Shown piece after piece: positions 1 through 8,801 of a stretch of 64,000 nt of DNA (positions are counted from its first letter, which is position 1; each line of letters starts with the position of its first letter). The notes under the pieces were generated by a model that was not told where the DNA came from, did no database searches, and saw nothing but the letters and a program-made list of their open reading frames with translations. The position numbers and the translations under genes were made by a program. The stretch is from NCBI RefSeq assembly GCF_002356335.1, contig NZ_AP018165.1, forward strand, positions 992,001 to 1,056,000, given 5' to 3'. The stretch is from [Mycobacterium] stephanolepidis (GTDB lineage: Bacteria > Actinomycetota > Actinomycetes > Mycobacteriales > Mycobacteriaceae).

Positions 1-201
1 GTGGGACAACAGGCGGCGACTCTCAAGGGGGAGAAGCGATCCGGACTGCGGGTGCATGCCCGTACCGGGATGCCCTGCCCGGTGTGTGGCGACCTGGTGC
101 GAGAGGTGTCGTTCGCCGACAAATCGTTCCAGTACTGCCCGACATGCCAGACCGGCGGCAAGGTGCTGGCCGACCGTCGGCTCTCGCGGCTCCTCAAATA
201 A
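1..201 (+). CDS. nei2: Endonuclease VIII / Fpg-family DNA glycosylase, C-terminal fragment (window edge)
   Basis: This is the last 66 codons of a base-excision-repair DNA glycosylase; the rest lies before the window. The fragment carries the C-terminal zinc finger of the Fpg/Nei family, a CPVC pair followed after 16 residues by CPTC, which grips DNA beside the lesion. The catalytic N-terminal proline and H2TH domain are not visible. The frame is open to base 1, so the GTG there is unlikely to be the real start. The stop lies 9 bp before the next gene on the same strand. The match to mycobacterial Nei2 tails is from memory; Fpg/MutM is the main alternative. Confidence 0.85.
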   Translation: MGQQAATLKGEKRSGLRVHARTGMPCPVCGDLVREVSFADKSFQYCPTCQTGGKVLADRRLSRLLK

Positions 202-210
202 AGTGGCAAC

Positions 211-960
211 GTGACGCGACAGAAGATCCTGATTACCGGGGCAAGCTCTGGCCTGGGCGCCGAGATGGCCCGTCAGTTCGCCGCGAAGGGACGCGACCTG
301 GCGCTGTGCGCCCGGCGCACCGAGGCGCTGGAAGAACTCAAGGCCGAGCTGTTGGCCGCCAACCCGGGCATCAAGGTCGCGGTGCGGTCCCTGGATGTCA
401 CCGACCATGACTCGGTGCCGGTGGTCTTCGGCGAGCTGCGCGACGAGCTCGGCGGTCTGGATCGCGTGGTTGTGAACGCCGGAATCGCCAAGGGCTGGCA
501 TCTGGGCGGCGGCAAGTCGTGGGCCAACATCCAAACCATCGAAACCAATCTCATCGGTGCGCTGGTGCAGATCGAGGCGTCGCTCGCCCTGTTCAAAGAG
601 CAGGGGCGCGGGCACCTGGTGCTTATCTCGTCGGTGACCGCTGCCAAGGGGCTACCGGGTACGAAGGCCGCGTATGCGGCCAGCAAGGCCGGCCTCTCCT
701 CGCTGGGTGAGTCGCTGCGCGCCGAATATGCCAGTGGCCCAATCAAGGTCAGCACCATCGAGCCGGGCTACATCCAGACCGACCTGAGCGCCAAATCGCC
801 GACCACGCCGATGATGGTGGACACCAAGACCGGTGTGACGGCCATGGTGGATGCCATCGAGAGGGAGCCCGGCCGCGCCGCGGTGCCGCGCTGGCCGTGG
901 GCCCCGGTGACCTTGATCATGCGCCTGATTCCGCCGCGTTTGGCCGGGCGCCTGGCCTAA
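211..960 (+). CDS. SDR family NAD(P)-dependent oxidoreductase
   Basis: A classical short-chain dehydrogenase/reductase of 249 residues, the usual length. The Rossmann cofactor motif TGASSGLG is at residues 9-16, NAG follows near residue 90, and the catalytic Ser...Tyr-x-x-x-Lys (SSV ... YAASK) is around residues 135-155. The CARR segment at the end of beta-2 suggests NADPH rather than NADH. The substrate cannot be read from sequence. The C-terminus ends in a proline- and arginine-containing amphipathic stretch, which may touch membrane. The GTG start lies 9 bp after the nei2 stop, so the two are probably cotranscribed. Confidence 0.88.
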   Translation: MTRQKILITGASSGLGAEMARQFAAKGRDLALCARRTEALEELKAELLAANPGIKVAVRSLDVTDHDSVPVVFGELRDELGGLDRVVVNAGIAKGWHLGGGKSWANIQTIETNLIGALVQIEASLALFKEQGRGHLVLISSVTAAKGLPGTKAAYAASKAGLSSLGESLRAEYASGPIKVSTIEPGYIQTDLSAKSPTTPMMVDTKTGVTAMVDAIEREPGRAAVPRWPWAPVTLIMRLIPPRLAGRLA

Positions 961-973
961 TCGGCCATGGGTT

Positions 974-1003
974 TCCCACATGGGACTTTGTGCCCACGTG
1001 GGA
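974..1003. promoter_or_regulatory. Two near-identical palindromes CCCAC(A/G)TGGGA upstream of ppk2
   Basis: CCCACATGGGA (975-985) and CCCACGTGGGA (993-1003) are 18 bp apart, start to start, in the short gap between the SDR stop and the ppk2 start. Each core is a palindrome or nearly so. The spacing, close to two helical turns, would suit a dimeric repressor or a pair of dimers. I do not know a mycobacterial regulator with this site, so function is inference. Confidence 0.4.
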
Positions 1004-1013
1004 TGCTGAACCT

Positions 1014-1922
1014 ATGGCCGATCAAGAGAAACCGAACGCTTCCGTCACGGTGGACTACGCCGCCGAGCTCGATGAACTCGCGAGCCTGCGCGGCGGGATC
1101 AGTCGCACCAAAGAGGGCAAGGATGCCTGGAAACAGGGCTACCCCTACGACGAGAAACTCAGTCGCAAGGAATACGAGAAGACCAAACGCAAGCTGCAGA
1201 TTGAGCTGCTCAAGCTGCAACTGTGGGTCAAGGAACGCGGCGAGAAGATCTGCATCATCTTCGAAGGCCGAGACGCCGCCGGTAAGGGCGGATCGATCAA
1301 GAGGTTTACCGAGCACCTCAATCCCCGCGGCGCCCGCGTCGTGGCACTCGAGAAGCCGACCTCGGTAGAGCAGACACAGTGGTACTTCCAGCGCTACACC
1401 GCGCACCTGCCCAGCGGTGGGGAGATCGTGCTGATGGACCGTTCCTGGTACAACCGGGCTGGTGTCGAGCGGGTGATGGGCTACTGCACTCCCGCGCAGG
1501 TCGCCGAATTCCTGCGTGAGGCACCAGAATACGAACGCATGCTGGTGAACTCGGGGACGCACCTGGTCAAGTTGTGGTTCTCGGTGAGTCGTAAGGAACA
1601 GCTGGCCCGCTTCGAAGCGCGACGGACCGATCCCGTACGCCACTGGAAACTCTCGCCGACTGACCTTGCGTCTCTGGATAAGTGGGACGCCTACACCGAG
1701 GCCAAGGAGGCGATGTTCTTCTACACCGACACCGACAGCGCGCCCTGGACGGTGGTCAAGAGCAACGATAAGAAGCGTGCCCGGCTAGAGGCGATGCGCC
1801 ACGTGCTCTCGCAGTTCGACTATGACAACAAGGACACCGAGGTCGTGGGAGCGCCGGACCCCCTGATCGTCGGTCCCGCTTCGGCCGTCTTCGAAGAAGG
1901 GGAGAAGGCCGGCTCACGCTAG
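1014..1922 (+). CDS. ppk2: Polyphosphate kinase 2
   Basis: Transfers phosphate between polyphosphate and nucleoside diphosphates; class I PPK2 enzymes favour making NTP, especially GTP, from polyP. The 302-residue length matches single-domain PPK2. Walker A (GRDAAGKGG, about residues 85-93) and the lid/Walker B signature DRSWYNR (about 142) are intact, as are the family's basic patches. The ATG at 1014 was chosen over a longer upstream reading because family homology begins right after it (MADQEK...). A possible weak terminator (CCCT-GCA-AGGG then TTTT, 1956-1970) follows. Function is confident; direction of catalysis is not testable here. Confidence 0.93.
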   Translation: MADQEKPNASVTVDYAAELDELASLRGGISRTKEGKDAWKQGYPYDEKLSRKEYEKTKRKLQIELLKLQLWVKERGEKICIIFEGRDAAGKGGSIKRFTEHLNPRGARVVALEKPTSVEQTQWYFQRYTAHLPSGGEIVLMDRSWYNRAGVERVMGYCTPAQVAEFLREAPEYERMLVNSGTHLVKLWFSVSRKEQLARFEARRTDPVRHWKLSPTDLASLDKWDAYTEAKEAMFFYTDTDSAPWTVVKSNDKKRARLEAMRHVLSQFDYDNKDTEVVGAPDPLIVGPASAVFEEGEKAGSR

Positions 1923-2059
1923 CCGGGCAATGTATCGCTAGCACTGAATATTCAGCCCTGCAAGGGTTTTCGCTTAACATCTCGTTCCAGATTTGGTCAC
2001 ATCCGTATGGTCCGCTCAGTGGGATGAAACATTGCCTAACTCGGATCAGGCATCGCTAA

Positions 2060-2075
2060 TGTGAGCGCACTCACA
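2060..2075. promoter_or_regulatory. CRP/GlxR-type cAMP receptor site
   Basis: TGTGAGCGCACTCACA matches the TGTGA-N6-TCACA consensus of CRP-family regulators exactly in both half sites. It lies 24 bp before the preferred ATG of the following exported protein. At that distance a bound dimer would overlap the promoter, so repression is as likely as activation. Confidence 0.65.
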
Positions 2076-2099
2076 TGACCTATGGATGGGGATTCCTCA

Positions 2100-3686
2100 A
2101 TGCGTGAATCGAAAACGCGGGCAATGTCGCGTGTCCTGACGACGGTGATTGCTGCCCTCGTCTTCTCGATCGTCACCGCGGTGGTGGCCTGGGCGGCCGA
2201 TCCGATGACCATTACCTTTGTGCGATACGGCGAGTCCGAGGGCAATGCGTCGGGGAAGATCGACACCTCGGTTCCCGGACCCCACCTCACGGCGACGGGC
2301 CAACAGCAGGCCAAGGATGTAGCCGACAAGCTCGGCGGCGGCTTCGACGGCATCTATGCGTCGGACATGATCCGTACCCAGGAGACCGCCAAGCCCATGG
2401 AGGACAAGCTGGGGCAGAAGGCCACCGTGCTGGGCGGCCTGCGTGAGATCGGTGCGGGCATCTTCGAAGGGCAATCGGAGAAGGAAGGCATCGGCCGCAT
2501 CGGATACATCGCCGCGCCCCTACTGTGGACGTTGGGTGCCCGTTTCGTGCCCGTGCCCGGAGGTGAGGACGGCAACGCGTTTGATGCCCGTGTCGATGAC
2601 TCGGTGAAAACGATCTATGAGAACGGTGACCGCAACGCCGTGGTCTACTCGCATGGGGCCACCATCATGTTCTGGGTCATGATGAACGTGGACAATCCGG
2701 ATCCCACCCTGCTGCTCTCCGACCCGCTGAGTAACACCTCGGTGGTGAAGGTGGAGGGCACACCCGAAGGCGGCTGGACGCTCAAGGAGTGGAATGGCAA
2801 GCCCGTCAACCAGAACCCGTCATTGCCGACCAAGCTGTTCGTAGATTTCCGCAACTTCTTCGTACAGCCGCAAACCACGGCGTACCGCATCCAGCAGGCG
2901 ATCGCGACCGGCGACATCTCCAAGGTGGCCGATGAGGTTGCCAAGGGAGTGGTGGACGTCATCAGGTCCACGGTGCACTTCCCGGTGGCAGTGGCGCGTG
3001 ACGTCGTCAATGAGGTGCGTGGCACATTGCCGAAGGTGCTCGATCAATCCGTCAAACCGGAGGCCGCGGTTGCCGAAAGCAAGGTGACGGAGAACAAGTC
3101 AACTGCTGTGCGCGAATCCAACGCCAACACCGAGCCCCACGAGTCGAAGCTCTCCGACACCAAGGTCGTCGAGGCGAAGAAGACCGCCACGGTGGTCGAG
3201 GCGGCAACGGAGAAGTCGGCCGGATTGGCCAAGCCCGCCACCACGGCCGATGAATCGGCTGCTCCGGAAGTAAAGTCACCCGAACTAAAGGCGCCAGAGG
3301 CGAATGTGCCGGAAGCAAAGGATCCTGCCGTTCAGGTTCCGGAGGCCAAGTCGCCGGCGAAGGTCATTGCGCTGCCCAGCAAGCCGGTCAAGGCCAACGG
3401 TGCAACGGATTTGAGCGGTGGCAACAAGTCGGAGCCGGGTAAAGCCCCGCGTGGCGTGCCGAGTGTCAAGGAACACCTCTCGGCCGTGCTTCAGAAGGCC
3501 TCTGACGCGGTTCAGAAGATCACCGCTGCACCGTCCAAACCCGAAGCTGCCGCGAGCGCCGGTAACAAGAGTGAACCGGCCGGTGCGGAGTCGAAGGCGG
3601 CCAAACCTGCGACCTCCAGCCCGTCGAAGAGCGGAGGGTCCGAGGGATCGGGAGCAAGCGGCACATCCCATAAGGACGCTGCCTAA
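2100..3686 (+). CDS. Exported histidine-phosphatase-fold protein with catalytic His replaced by Tyr and Ala/Lys/Pro-rich tail
   Basis: A 528-residue protein with a hydrophobic signal segment (about residues 10-33), a histidine-phosphatase fold (about 36-240) and a long low-complexity tail rich in Ala, Lys, Pro, Glu and Ser. The fold's first motif normally reads RHGE; here it is R42-Y43-G44-E45, so the phospho-accepting histidine is missing. Other motifs persist: SDMIRTQETA with the phosphate-binding Arg, and SHGA with the second histidine. It is therefore probably a pseudoenzyme or has altered chemistry. ATG 2100 is preferred over 2082 because GGGGA sits 7 bp before it. A CRP-like site lies just upstream. 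The tail may span cell wall. Confidence 0.75.
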   Translation: MRESKTRAMSRVLTTVIAALVFSIVTAVVAWAADPMTITFVRYGESEGNASGKIDTSVPGPHLTATGQQQAKDVADKLGGGFDGIYASDMIRTQETAKPMEDKLGQKATVLGGLREIGAGIFEGQSEKEGIGRIGYIAAPLLWTLGARFVPVPGGEDGNAFDARVDDSVKTIYENGDRNAVVYSHGATIMFWVMMNVDNPDPTLLLSDPLSNTSVVKVEGTPEGGWTLKEWNGKPVNQNPSLPTKLFVDFRNFFVQPQTTAYRIQQAIATGDISKVADEVAKGVVDVIRSTVHFPVAVARDVVNEVRGTLPKVLDQSVKPEAAVAESKVTENKSTAVRESNANTEPHESKLSDTKVVEAKKTATVVEAATEKSAGLAKPATTADESAAPEVKSPELKAPEANVPEAKDPAVQVPEAKSPAKVIALPSKPVKANGATDLSGGNKSEPGKAPRGVPSVKEHLSAVLQKASDAVQKITAAPSKPEAAASAGNKSEPAGAESKAAKPATSSPSKSGGSEGSGASGTSHKDAA

Positions 3687-3693
3687 CGAGCTG

Positions 3694-3728
3694 TCCTCGG
3701 CTCCATCGGTCACCGATGGAGCCGAGGA
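3694..3728. terminator. Bidirectional terminator hairpin
   Basis: Two perfect 16-bp arms (3694-3709 and 3713-3728) enclose the three-base loop TCA. It sits between the convergent phosphatase-like gene and the dehydrogenase-like gene. The loop is the stop codon of the minus-strand gene, so one arm encodes that protein's last residues. There is no long T-run, as is common for mycobacterial terminators. Confidence 0.8.
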
Positions 3729-4762
3729 TGCGCCCTGCCCGCGATGAGCGGAAGATCAAGGTATGACTTGAGTCCCGGCTCGGCCCTGCATACATAGGGC
3801 ACCGAGTTGACGCAGTGCGCGGCTGTCGCGACCACGCCCTCGTTGGCGACGAGCCTGGCCTCGACGCTGTGGGGATGAAAGCCGGTGATCGTGCACGATG
3901 AGGAGGGAGTGCCGTGCACCTCGACCTCGTAGCGCGGGCCGGTCGGGCCGAAGGACCAGGCGGGTTCCAGGTGTTCTTCGCCCATCAGCCAGTTCACGGC
4001 GATTCGTACTACCGCCTGGTCCCCGACGAATGCCTCCCACGAGAATTGCTGACCGGCAACGCATCCGGGTTTGATGGTACCGATCGGAGAGTCGATGTCC
4101 GCGGTGGCGACGGCGACTTTGAGGTTGGGGCGGATCTCCACCTCTGCGAAACCCATGCCATCGAGGATCATTCGCAGGGACTGTTTGAACCCGCCGCCCA
4201 ACAGTTTGGGCATGGGGCCGCTGATAGCTTCTTCGGGAGTGCCGCCGAACTTCATGATGTGTCGGATGACGTCGAGAGCGCCATAGGTGCGGATGTCTGA
4301 GTACTCCTCAGCACGCACGTACGTTACGGCCGATGTCATAGACGAGAAGATCAGCGGATAAAGATCGGTGATGCCGCCGGGGTCAATTCCCGTGCCGTGC
4401 AGCGTTACTCCAGCCTGGCGGGCGGTGGCGTCCAAGTCGAGGCCCGAACTGTCTGGGTAGAACCAACCCACCGGGGTAACCACGTTCTTTCCCGAGGCGA
4501 GTAATGCCGAGACCTCGGACGGATTGGGAAGTAGCGGGCTATAGATCACGCAGTCGGCGTCCAGAGCGAGGATGTCCTCCAGGCTGTTGGTCGTTGTGAC
4601 GCCGACGGGTGCGTGGCCGATGATCTCGCCGACGTCGACGCCGGTCTTCTGCGGCGAGTGCACCCAGCACCCCACCAGCTGCAGTTCCGGATGGACGAGC
4701 ACTGCGTGGATTGCTGCCTTGCCCACTTCGCCCGTCGCCCACTGAACCACTCGATAGACCAT
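3710..4762 (-). CDS. DapB-like / 2,4-diaminopentanoate dehydrogenase-like NAD(P)-binding oxidoreductase
   Basis: A 350-residue protein beginning MVYRVVQWATGEVGKAAI, an N-terminal Rossmann region of the dihydrodipicolinate-reductase type found in a large mycobacterial paralogue group often called amine dehydrogenase-like. The C-terminal half resembles the substrate domain of that group; the substrate is unknown. ATG 4762 was chosen because GGAGG lies 7 bp before it; a longer in-frame start at 4780 places that SD inside the gene. It is divergent from an LLM oxidoreductase with a dyad operator between them, so the two may be coregulated. Confidence 0.75.
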   Translation of the reverse strand: MVYRVVQWATGEVGKAAIHAVLVHPELQLVGCWVHSPQKTGVDVGEIIGHAPVGVTTTNSLEDILALDADCVIYSPLLPNPSEVSALLASGKNVVTPVGWFYPDSSGLDLDATARQAGVTLHGTGIDPGGITDLYPLIFSSMTSAVTYVRAEEYSDIRTYGALDVIRHIMKFGGTPEEAISGPMPKLLGGGFKQSLRMILDGMGFAEVEIRPNLKVAVATADIDSPIGTIKPGCVAGQQFSWEAFVGDQAVVRIAVNWLMGEEHLEPAWSFGPTGPRYEVEVHGTPSSSCTITGFHPHSVEARLVANEGVVATAAHCVNSVPYVCRAEPGLKSYLDLPLIAGRAHPRLHR

Positions 4763-4804
4763 GTCATTGCCTCCTCGCAACCGGTAGCCTCAGACCTGCA
4801 TAAC

Positions 4805-4822
4805 ACCAAACAAGTGCTTGGT
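4805..4822. promoter_or_regulatory. TetR-type dyad between divergent genes
   Basis: ACCAAACAAGTGCTTGGT is an imperfect palindrome: outer arms ACCAA/TTGGT and inner CA/TG match around an AG centre. Mycobacterial TetR-family repressors of lipid genes often bind sites of this look. It resembles the dyad at 42860-42879. It sits in the gap between the divergent genes ending their leaders at 4762 and 4849. Confidence 0.45.
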
Positions 4823-4848
4823 CCAGATCTTGAGAGGTGGGAATCTCG

Positions 4849-5697
4849 GTGATTAGACACGGATTTCGGTTTGGGACGAATCTGATCTCCCACGGCGACC
4901 CTGCCCAGATCCACGATCAGGTGCGACAGGCCGAGGATTGCGGAGTGGACGTCGTCGTGGTTCCCGATCACCTTGGTGTGGGTGCGCCCTTCCCGGTGAT
5001 GCTTGCCGCCGCGAGCGCCTCGACGAACGTCCGGGTCGGAAGCTTCGTACTGACTACCGGTTTCTATTCGCCGCGTCTACTTGCGCGCGATATCGCCACG
5101 ATTGACCGGCTCACCGGCGGCCGCGTCGAGATCGGATTGGGTGCCGGTTATGTCGAGCAGGAGTACGAGGCGGCGGGAGTGCCGTTCCTGAGTCCCGCCG
5201 GACGCGTGCAGCAGCTCGCCGATGCTCTCGGTGCGCTGCGGGGGTTGCTTTCGAGCCCGCAGCACTGGCCGCGGCCAGTCCAGTCACCCGTGCCGATCAT
5301 GATCGCGGGCAAGGGGGACAAGATCCTGAAACTCGCGGCGCAGCAGGCCGATATCGTTGCGATCTCCGATGCGAAGACGAACGCCGATCTCGCCGAACGT
5401 GCTGCGTACGTGCTGGCGGCGGCCGGTCAACGCACTGACACGCCGGAACTGAACTTGGGGATATTTGATGTTGCCATCGACCGTGCACCGGATCTGGGGC
5501 TGATGCGTGTCTACCGGCCACATGATTCCGACGAACAGTTACTCGCCTCTCCTACGCTGTTGCACGGATCCAAAGGGGAGCTCATCGAGCGGATCATCGT
5601 GCTTCGCGAAGAACTGGGCATTTCCTATCTGACGTACATGGGAGTAGATCCACGCGGCCTCAAGGATTTTCATGCGCTGATTGCCGCTCTCAGATAG
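4849..5697 (+). CDS. LLM class F420-dependent oxidoreductase
   Basis: A 282-residue luciferase-like (TIM-barrel) oxidoreductase, probably using reduced F420 or flavin. Features are FRFGTNLI at the N-terminus, VPDHLG, and the family segment DRLTGGRVEIGLGAGY around residue 90. The GTG at 4849 is preferred because AGGTGGG lies about 7 bp before it; an in-frame GTG at 4837 would add four residues. The substrate is unknown. It is divergently arranged with a DapB-like dehydrogenase and shares a dyad operator, suggesting one catabolic function. Confidence 0.8.
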   Translation: MIRHGFRFGTNLISHGDPAQIHDQVRQAEDCGVDVVVVPDHLGVGAPFPVMLAAASASTNVRVGSFVLTTGFYSPRLLARDIATIDRLTGGRVEIGLGAGYVEQEYEAAGVPFLSPAGRVQQLADALGALRGLLSSPQHWPRPVQSPVPIMIAGKGDKILKLAAQQADIVAISDAKTNADLAERAAYVLAAAGQRTDTPELNLGIFDVAIDRAPDLGLMRVYRPHDSDEQLLASPTLLHGSKGELIERIIVLREELGISYLTYMGVDPRGLKDFHALIAALR

Positions 5698-5745
5698 TGA
5701 CTTTCGCATCTAGTGTTGGCCGCCGCGGTCGGCGATCATGCAGTC

Positions 5746-6180
5746 ATGACGCCCGATTCGCAACCCGTGACCCTGCTGGAAAAGTACGAAAGCTGGACGC
5801 TGCTGTCGAGTGCCAAGCTGGGCAGATTGGTCGTGGTGATCGATGGAAGACCTGAGATCTTCCCGATCAACTTCGTGACCCAACGTGGCACCGTACTGTT
5901 CCGGACGGCCGAGGGCACCAAGCTTTTCGGTGCCGTCGTGAGCGACGAGGTGCTGTTCGAGGCGGACGATCACAACGACATCGGTGGCTGGAGTGTCGTG
6001 GTGCGTGGCGCGGCACAGGTACTGAACTCGTCGGCCGATATCGACGAGGCCGACCAGGGTGGTCTCTATCCGTGGATACCCACTGTGAAGCTGCATTACG
6101 TGCGCGTCATCCCGGCGCAGATCACCGGCCGCCGTTTCGTTTTCGGACACGAGCCGGACGGCGGCCACGTTCCGGGCTAG
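5746..6180 (+). CDS. Pyridoxamine 5'-phosphate oxidase-like flavin-binding protein
   Basis: A 144-residue split-barrel protein of the PNPOx-like family (flavin, or F420 in many mycobacterial members). Visible elements are the [19 protein letters not shown] strand pair and the GTKLFGA segment that usually contacts the cofactor phosphate. It is shorter than true PdxH and lacks its C-terminal PLP motif, so a generic flavin/F420 reductase role is more likely. ATG 5746 is preferred over the upstream TTG. Its TAG stop overlaps the stop of the convergent ctaD in the palindrome CTAG (6177-6180). Confidence 0.75.
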   Translation: MTPDSQPVTLLEKYESWTLLSSAKLGRLVVVIDGRPEIFPINFVTQRGTVLFRTAEGTKLFGAVVSDEVLFEADDHNDIGGWSVVVRGAAQVLNSSADIDEADQGGLYPWIPTVKLHYVRVIPAQITGRRFVFGHEPDGGHVPG

Positions 6181-7856
6181 TGCCCGACGTGCGCCTCGGC
6201 GCGCATGCGATCGGACATGTGCGGGTAGTGCAGCTCGAATGCCGGGCGTTCCGAACGGATTCGGGGTAGCTCGGTGAAGTTGTGCCGCGGCGGCGGGCAG
6301 CTGGTGGCCCACTCCAGGGAGTTGCCGAAACCCCATGGATCGTCGACCGTGACAACCTCGCCGTACCGGTAGCTCTTGAACACGTTCCACACGAACGGAA
6401 GCATCGACGAACCGAGAATGAACGCGCCGATCGTCGACACGACATTCAACCCCGTAAAGCCATCGGTGGGCAGGTAGTCGGCATACCGGCGCGGCATACC
6501 CTCATTGCCCAACCAGTGCTGCACCAGGAACGTGGCATGAAAGCCTATGAACGTCAGCCAGAAATGGAACTTGCCCAGGCGCTCGTCGAGCAGACGTCCC
6601 GTCATCTTCGGGAACCAGAAGTACACGCCCGCGAAGCTGGCGAACACGATGGTGCCGAACAACGTGTAGTGGAAGTGCGCCACTACGAAGTACGAGTCGG
6701 TGACGTGGAAATCGATGGGGGGAGCGGCTAGCAGCACACCTGTCAGGCCACCGAAGAGGAAGGTGACCAGGAAACCGATCGAGAACAGCATGGGGGTTTC
6801 GAAGGTCAGCTGCCCCTTCCACATCGTGCCGATCCAGTTGAAGAACTTGATACCTGTCGGGACGGCGATCAGAAACGTCATGAAGGAGAAGAACGGCAGC
6901 AGCACTGCGCCGGTGGCGTACATGTGGTGCGCCCACACCGCGATGGACAAGGCCCCGATGCCCAGGGTCGCAAAGACCAGCGTGGTGTAACCGAAGATCG
7001 GCTTGCGGCTGAAGACCGGGAAGATCTCCGACACCACACCGAAGAATGGCAGCGCCAACACATATACCTCGGGGTGTCCGAAGAACCAGAACAGGTGCTG
7101 CCACAGTAGGACACCGCCATTGGCGGGATCGAAGATGTGCGCGCCCAGATGTCGATCGGCCGCGAGCCCGATGGCGGCCGCCGCCAGCAGTGGGAATACC
7201 AGCAGCACAAGCACACTGACTACCAGGATGTTCCAGGTGAAGATCGGCATCCGGAACATCACCATGCCGGGGGCGCGCATGCACACGATGGTGGTGATCA
7301 TGTTGACCGCGCCCAGGATGGTGCCCAGACCACCGACGGCAACGCCCAGGATCCACAGGTCGGCACCGGCACCCGGCGAGTGGATGGCATCGGAGAGCGG
7401 GGTGTAGGCGGTCCAGCCGAAGTCGGCGGCGCCACCGGGGGTGATGAAGCCGGCCATGGCGATCAGGGCACCGAACAAGAAGAGCCAGAATGACAATGCG
7501 TTCAGTCGAGGAAAGGCGACGTCGGGGGCGCCGATCTGCAATGGGAGTACCACGTTGGCGAAGCCGAACACGATGGGCGTCGCGTAGAACAGCAGCATAG
7601 CGGTGCCGTGCATGGTGAAGAGCTGGTTGTACTGCTCATTGGAAAGGAACGCCAGCCCCGGCGTGGTGAGTTCGGCGCGGATCAGCAGCGCCATCAGACC
7701 GCCCACCATGAAGAAGGCGAAACACGTGACGAGGTACATGATTCCGATCAGCTTGTGATCGGTGGTGGTAACAAGTCTGTAGATAAGAGAGCCTTTGGGC
7801 CCTAGTCGAGGGGGAAAGGGGCGACTTGCCGTCAGTTCGAGAGATGATGTAGCCAC
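6177..7856 (-). CDS. ctaD: Cytochrome c oxidase subunit I (aa3 type)
   Basis: Catalytic heme-copper subunit of the aa3 terminal oxidase, in the cytoplasmic membrane, with about 12 membrane segments over 559 residues. All ligand motifs are present: the heme a His in [13 protein letters not shown] with the CuB His and cross-linked Tyr, the two CuB His in AHHMY, and HFHYT with heme a3 and heme a ligands. The GTG start has GGAGG 6 bp upstream. It is not next to serB2 or other cta genes, unlike the M. tuberculosis locus I remember, so it could be an additional copy; this window cannot settle that. Confidence 0.95.
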   Translation of the reverse strand: MATSSLELTASRPFPPRLGPKGSLIYRLVTTTDHKLIGIMYLVTCFAFFMVGGLMALLIRAELTTPGLAFLSNEQYNQLFTMHGTAMLLFYATPIVFGFANVVLPLQIGAPDVAFPRLNALSFWLFLFGALIAMAGFITPGGAADFGWTAYTPLSDAIHSPGAGADLWILGVAVGGLGTILGAVNMITTIVCMRAPGMVMFRMPIFTWNILVVSVLVLLVFPLLAAAAIGLAADRHLGAHIFDPANGGVLLWQHLFWFFGHPEVYVLALPFFGVVSEIFPVFSRKPIFGYTTLVFATLGIGALSIAVWAHHMYATGAVLLPFFSFMTFLIAVPTGIKFFNWIGTMWKGQLTFETPMLFSIGFLVTFLFGGLTGVLLAAPPIDFHVTDSYFVVAHFHYTLFGTIVFASFAGVYFWFPKMTGRLLDERLGKFHFWLTFIGFHATFLVQHWLGNEGMPRRYADYLPTDGFTGLNVVSTIGAFILGSSMLPFVWNVFKSYRYGEVVTVDDPWGFGNSLEWATSCPPPRHNFTELPRIRSERPAFELHYPHMSDRMRAEAHVGH

Positions 7857-7931
7857 AGGAAACCTCCATACAAGACAGTCTGATTCGCCTGTGTACGTGA
7901 GGCATTTCCTGTGGACATCATGCCATAGTCG

Positions 7932-8801
7932 CTACACGTCGCGCGCCCGCTGTAGATCGGCGATCGAGGACCAGTCCAGGTCGGCCTGCCCGTTGGCCAG
8001 CGCCTCATCGAGAACCGTTCGCAGTACCTCGCCGAACGGCAGTCGCAGGTCGGTGTCCGCCGCGACGTCGAGAGCCAGCCCGACATCCTTGCGTCCCAGA
8101 GTGGTTGTGAAACCTGCGGGTTGGTAGGTGGAGGTGGCGATGAGCTTGCCGTAGCTGCTGTATGCCGGACCCTGGAACAGGGTGCTGGTCAGCAAGTCGA
8201 TCAACAGTTCGGAGTCCACGCCGGATCGTTCGGCCATGCTGACGGCCTCGCTCAGCGACTGGATGGCCGCCGCGATCAGAAAGTTTCCGATGATCTTGAC
8301 GACATTGGCCTGTCGAGGCACATCGCCTAATCGCCAGGTGCGGGCCCCGATGACGTCGAGGAATGGTTGCGCTCTGTCGATTTGGTCGGAGGCGCCCGCC
8401 GATAACACCTGCAGTTGCCCGGCCTGTGCCACGGGGACCCGGCCGAAAACCGGTGCGGCAACGTACCCCACGCCGTGCTCGGCATGCAGTGCCGTGGCCC
8501 GGTCGGCCAGCTGCGTGCTGACGGTCGCGAGGTTGACATGCAAAGCTCCCGATGCTGCCCCGAGAATCTTTGGTGTCAAAAGGGTTTCGGTTACGGCATG
8601 GTCATCGGCCAGCACAGAGAACACAACTGCGGAGTCGAAGGCCTGTGCGGGGGAGCCGAGTGGGCGAGCGCCCGCGGCCGACAGTTCGTCGACGGGGCCC
8701 GGAGACCTGTTCCACACAGAGACCTCATGTCCGGCCTGAAGAAGATTGTGTGCCATGGCCTTTCCCATGGCTCCCAGTCCGACGACGGCAATTGTGCTCA
8801 C
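7932..8801 (-). CDS. NAD(P)-dependent beta-hydroxyacid dehydrogenase (3-hydroxyisobutyrate dehydrogenase-like)
   Basis: A 289-residue enzyme with N-terminal Rossmann motif VVGLGAMGKAMAHNLL, then WNRS at the end of beta-2, which favours NADP. The C-terminal all-helical domain contains NVVKIIGN with the catalytic lysine. Imine reductases share this architecture, so hydroxyacid or imine substrates are both possible. The GTG at 8801 overlaps the stop of the upstream VOC gene by 4 bp (GTGA), so translation is probably coupled. The pair diverges from a CGNR regulator. Confidence 0.8.
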   Translation of the reverse strand: MSTIAVVGLGAMGKAMAHNLLQAGHEVSVWNRSPGPVDELSAAGARPLGSPAQAFDSAVVFSVLADDHAVTETLLTPKILGAASGALHVNLATVSTQLADRATALHAEHGVGYVAAPVFGRVPVAQAGQLQVLSAGASDQIDRAQPFLDVIGARTWRLGDVPRQANVVKIIGNFLIAAAIQSLSEAVSMAERSGVDSELLIDLLTSTLFQGPAYSSYGKLIATSTYQPAGFTTTLGRKDVGLALDVAADTDLRLPFGEVLRTVLDEALANGQADLDWSSIADLQRARDV

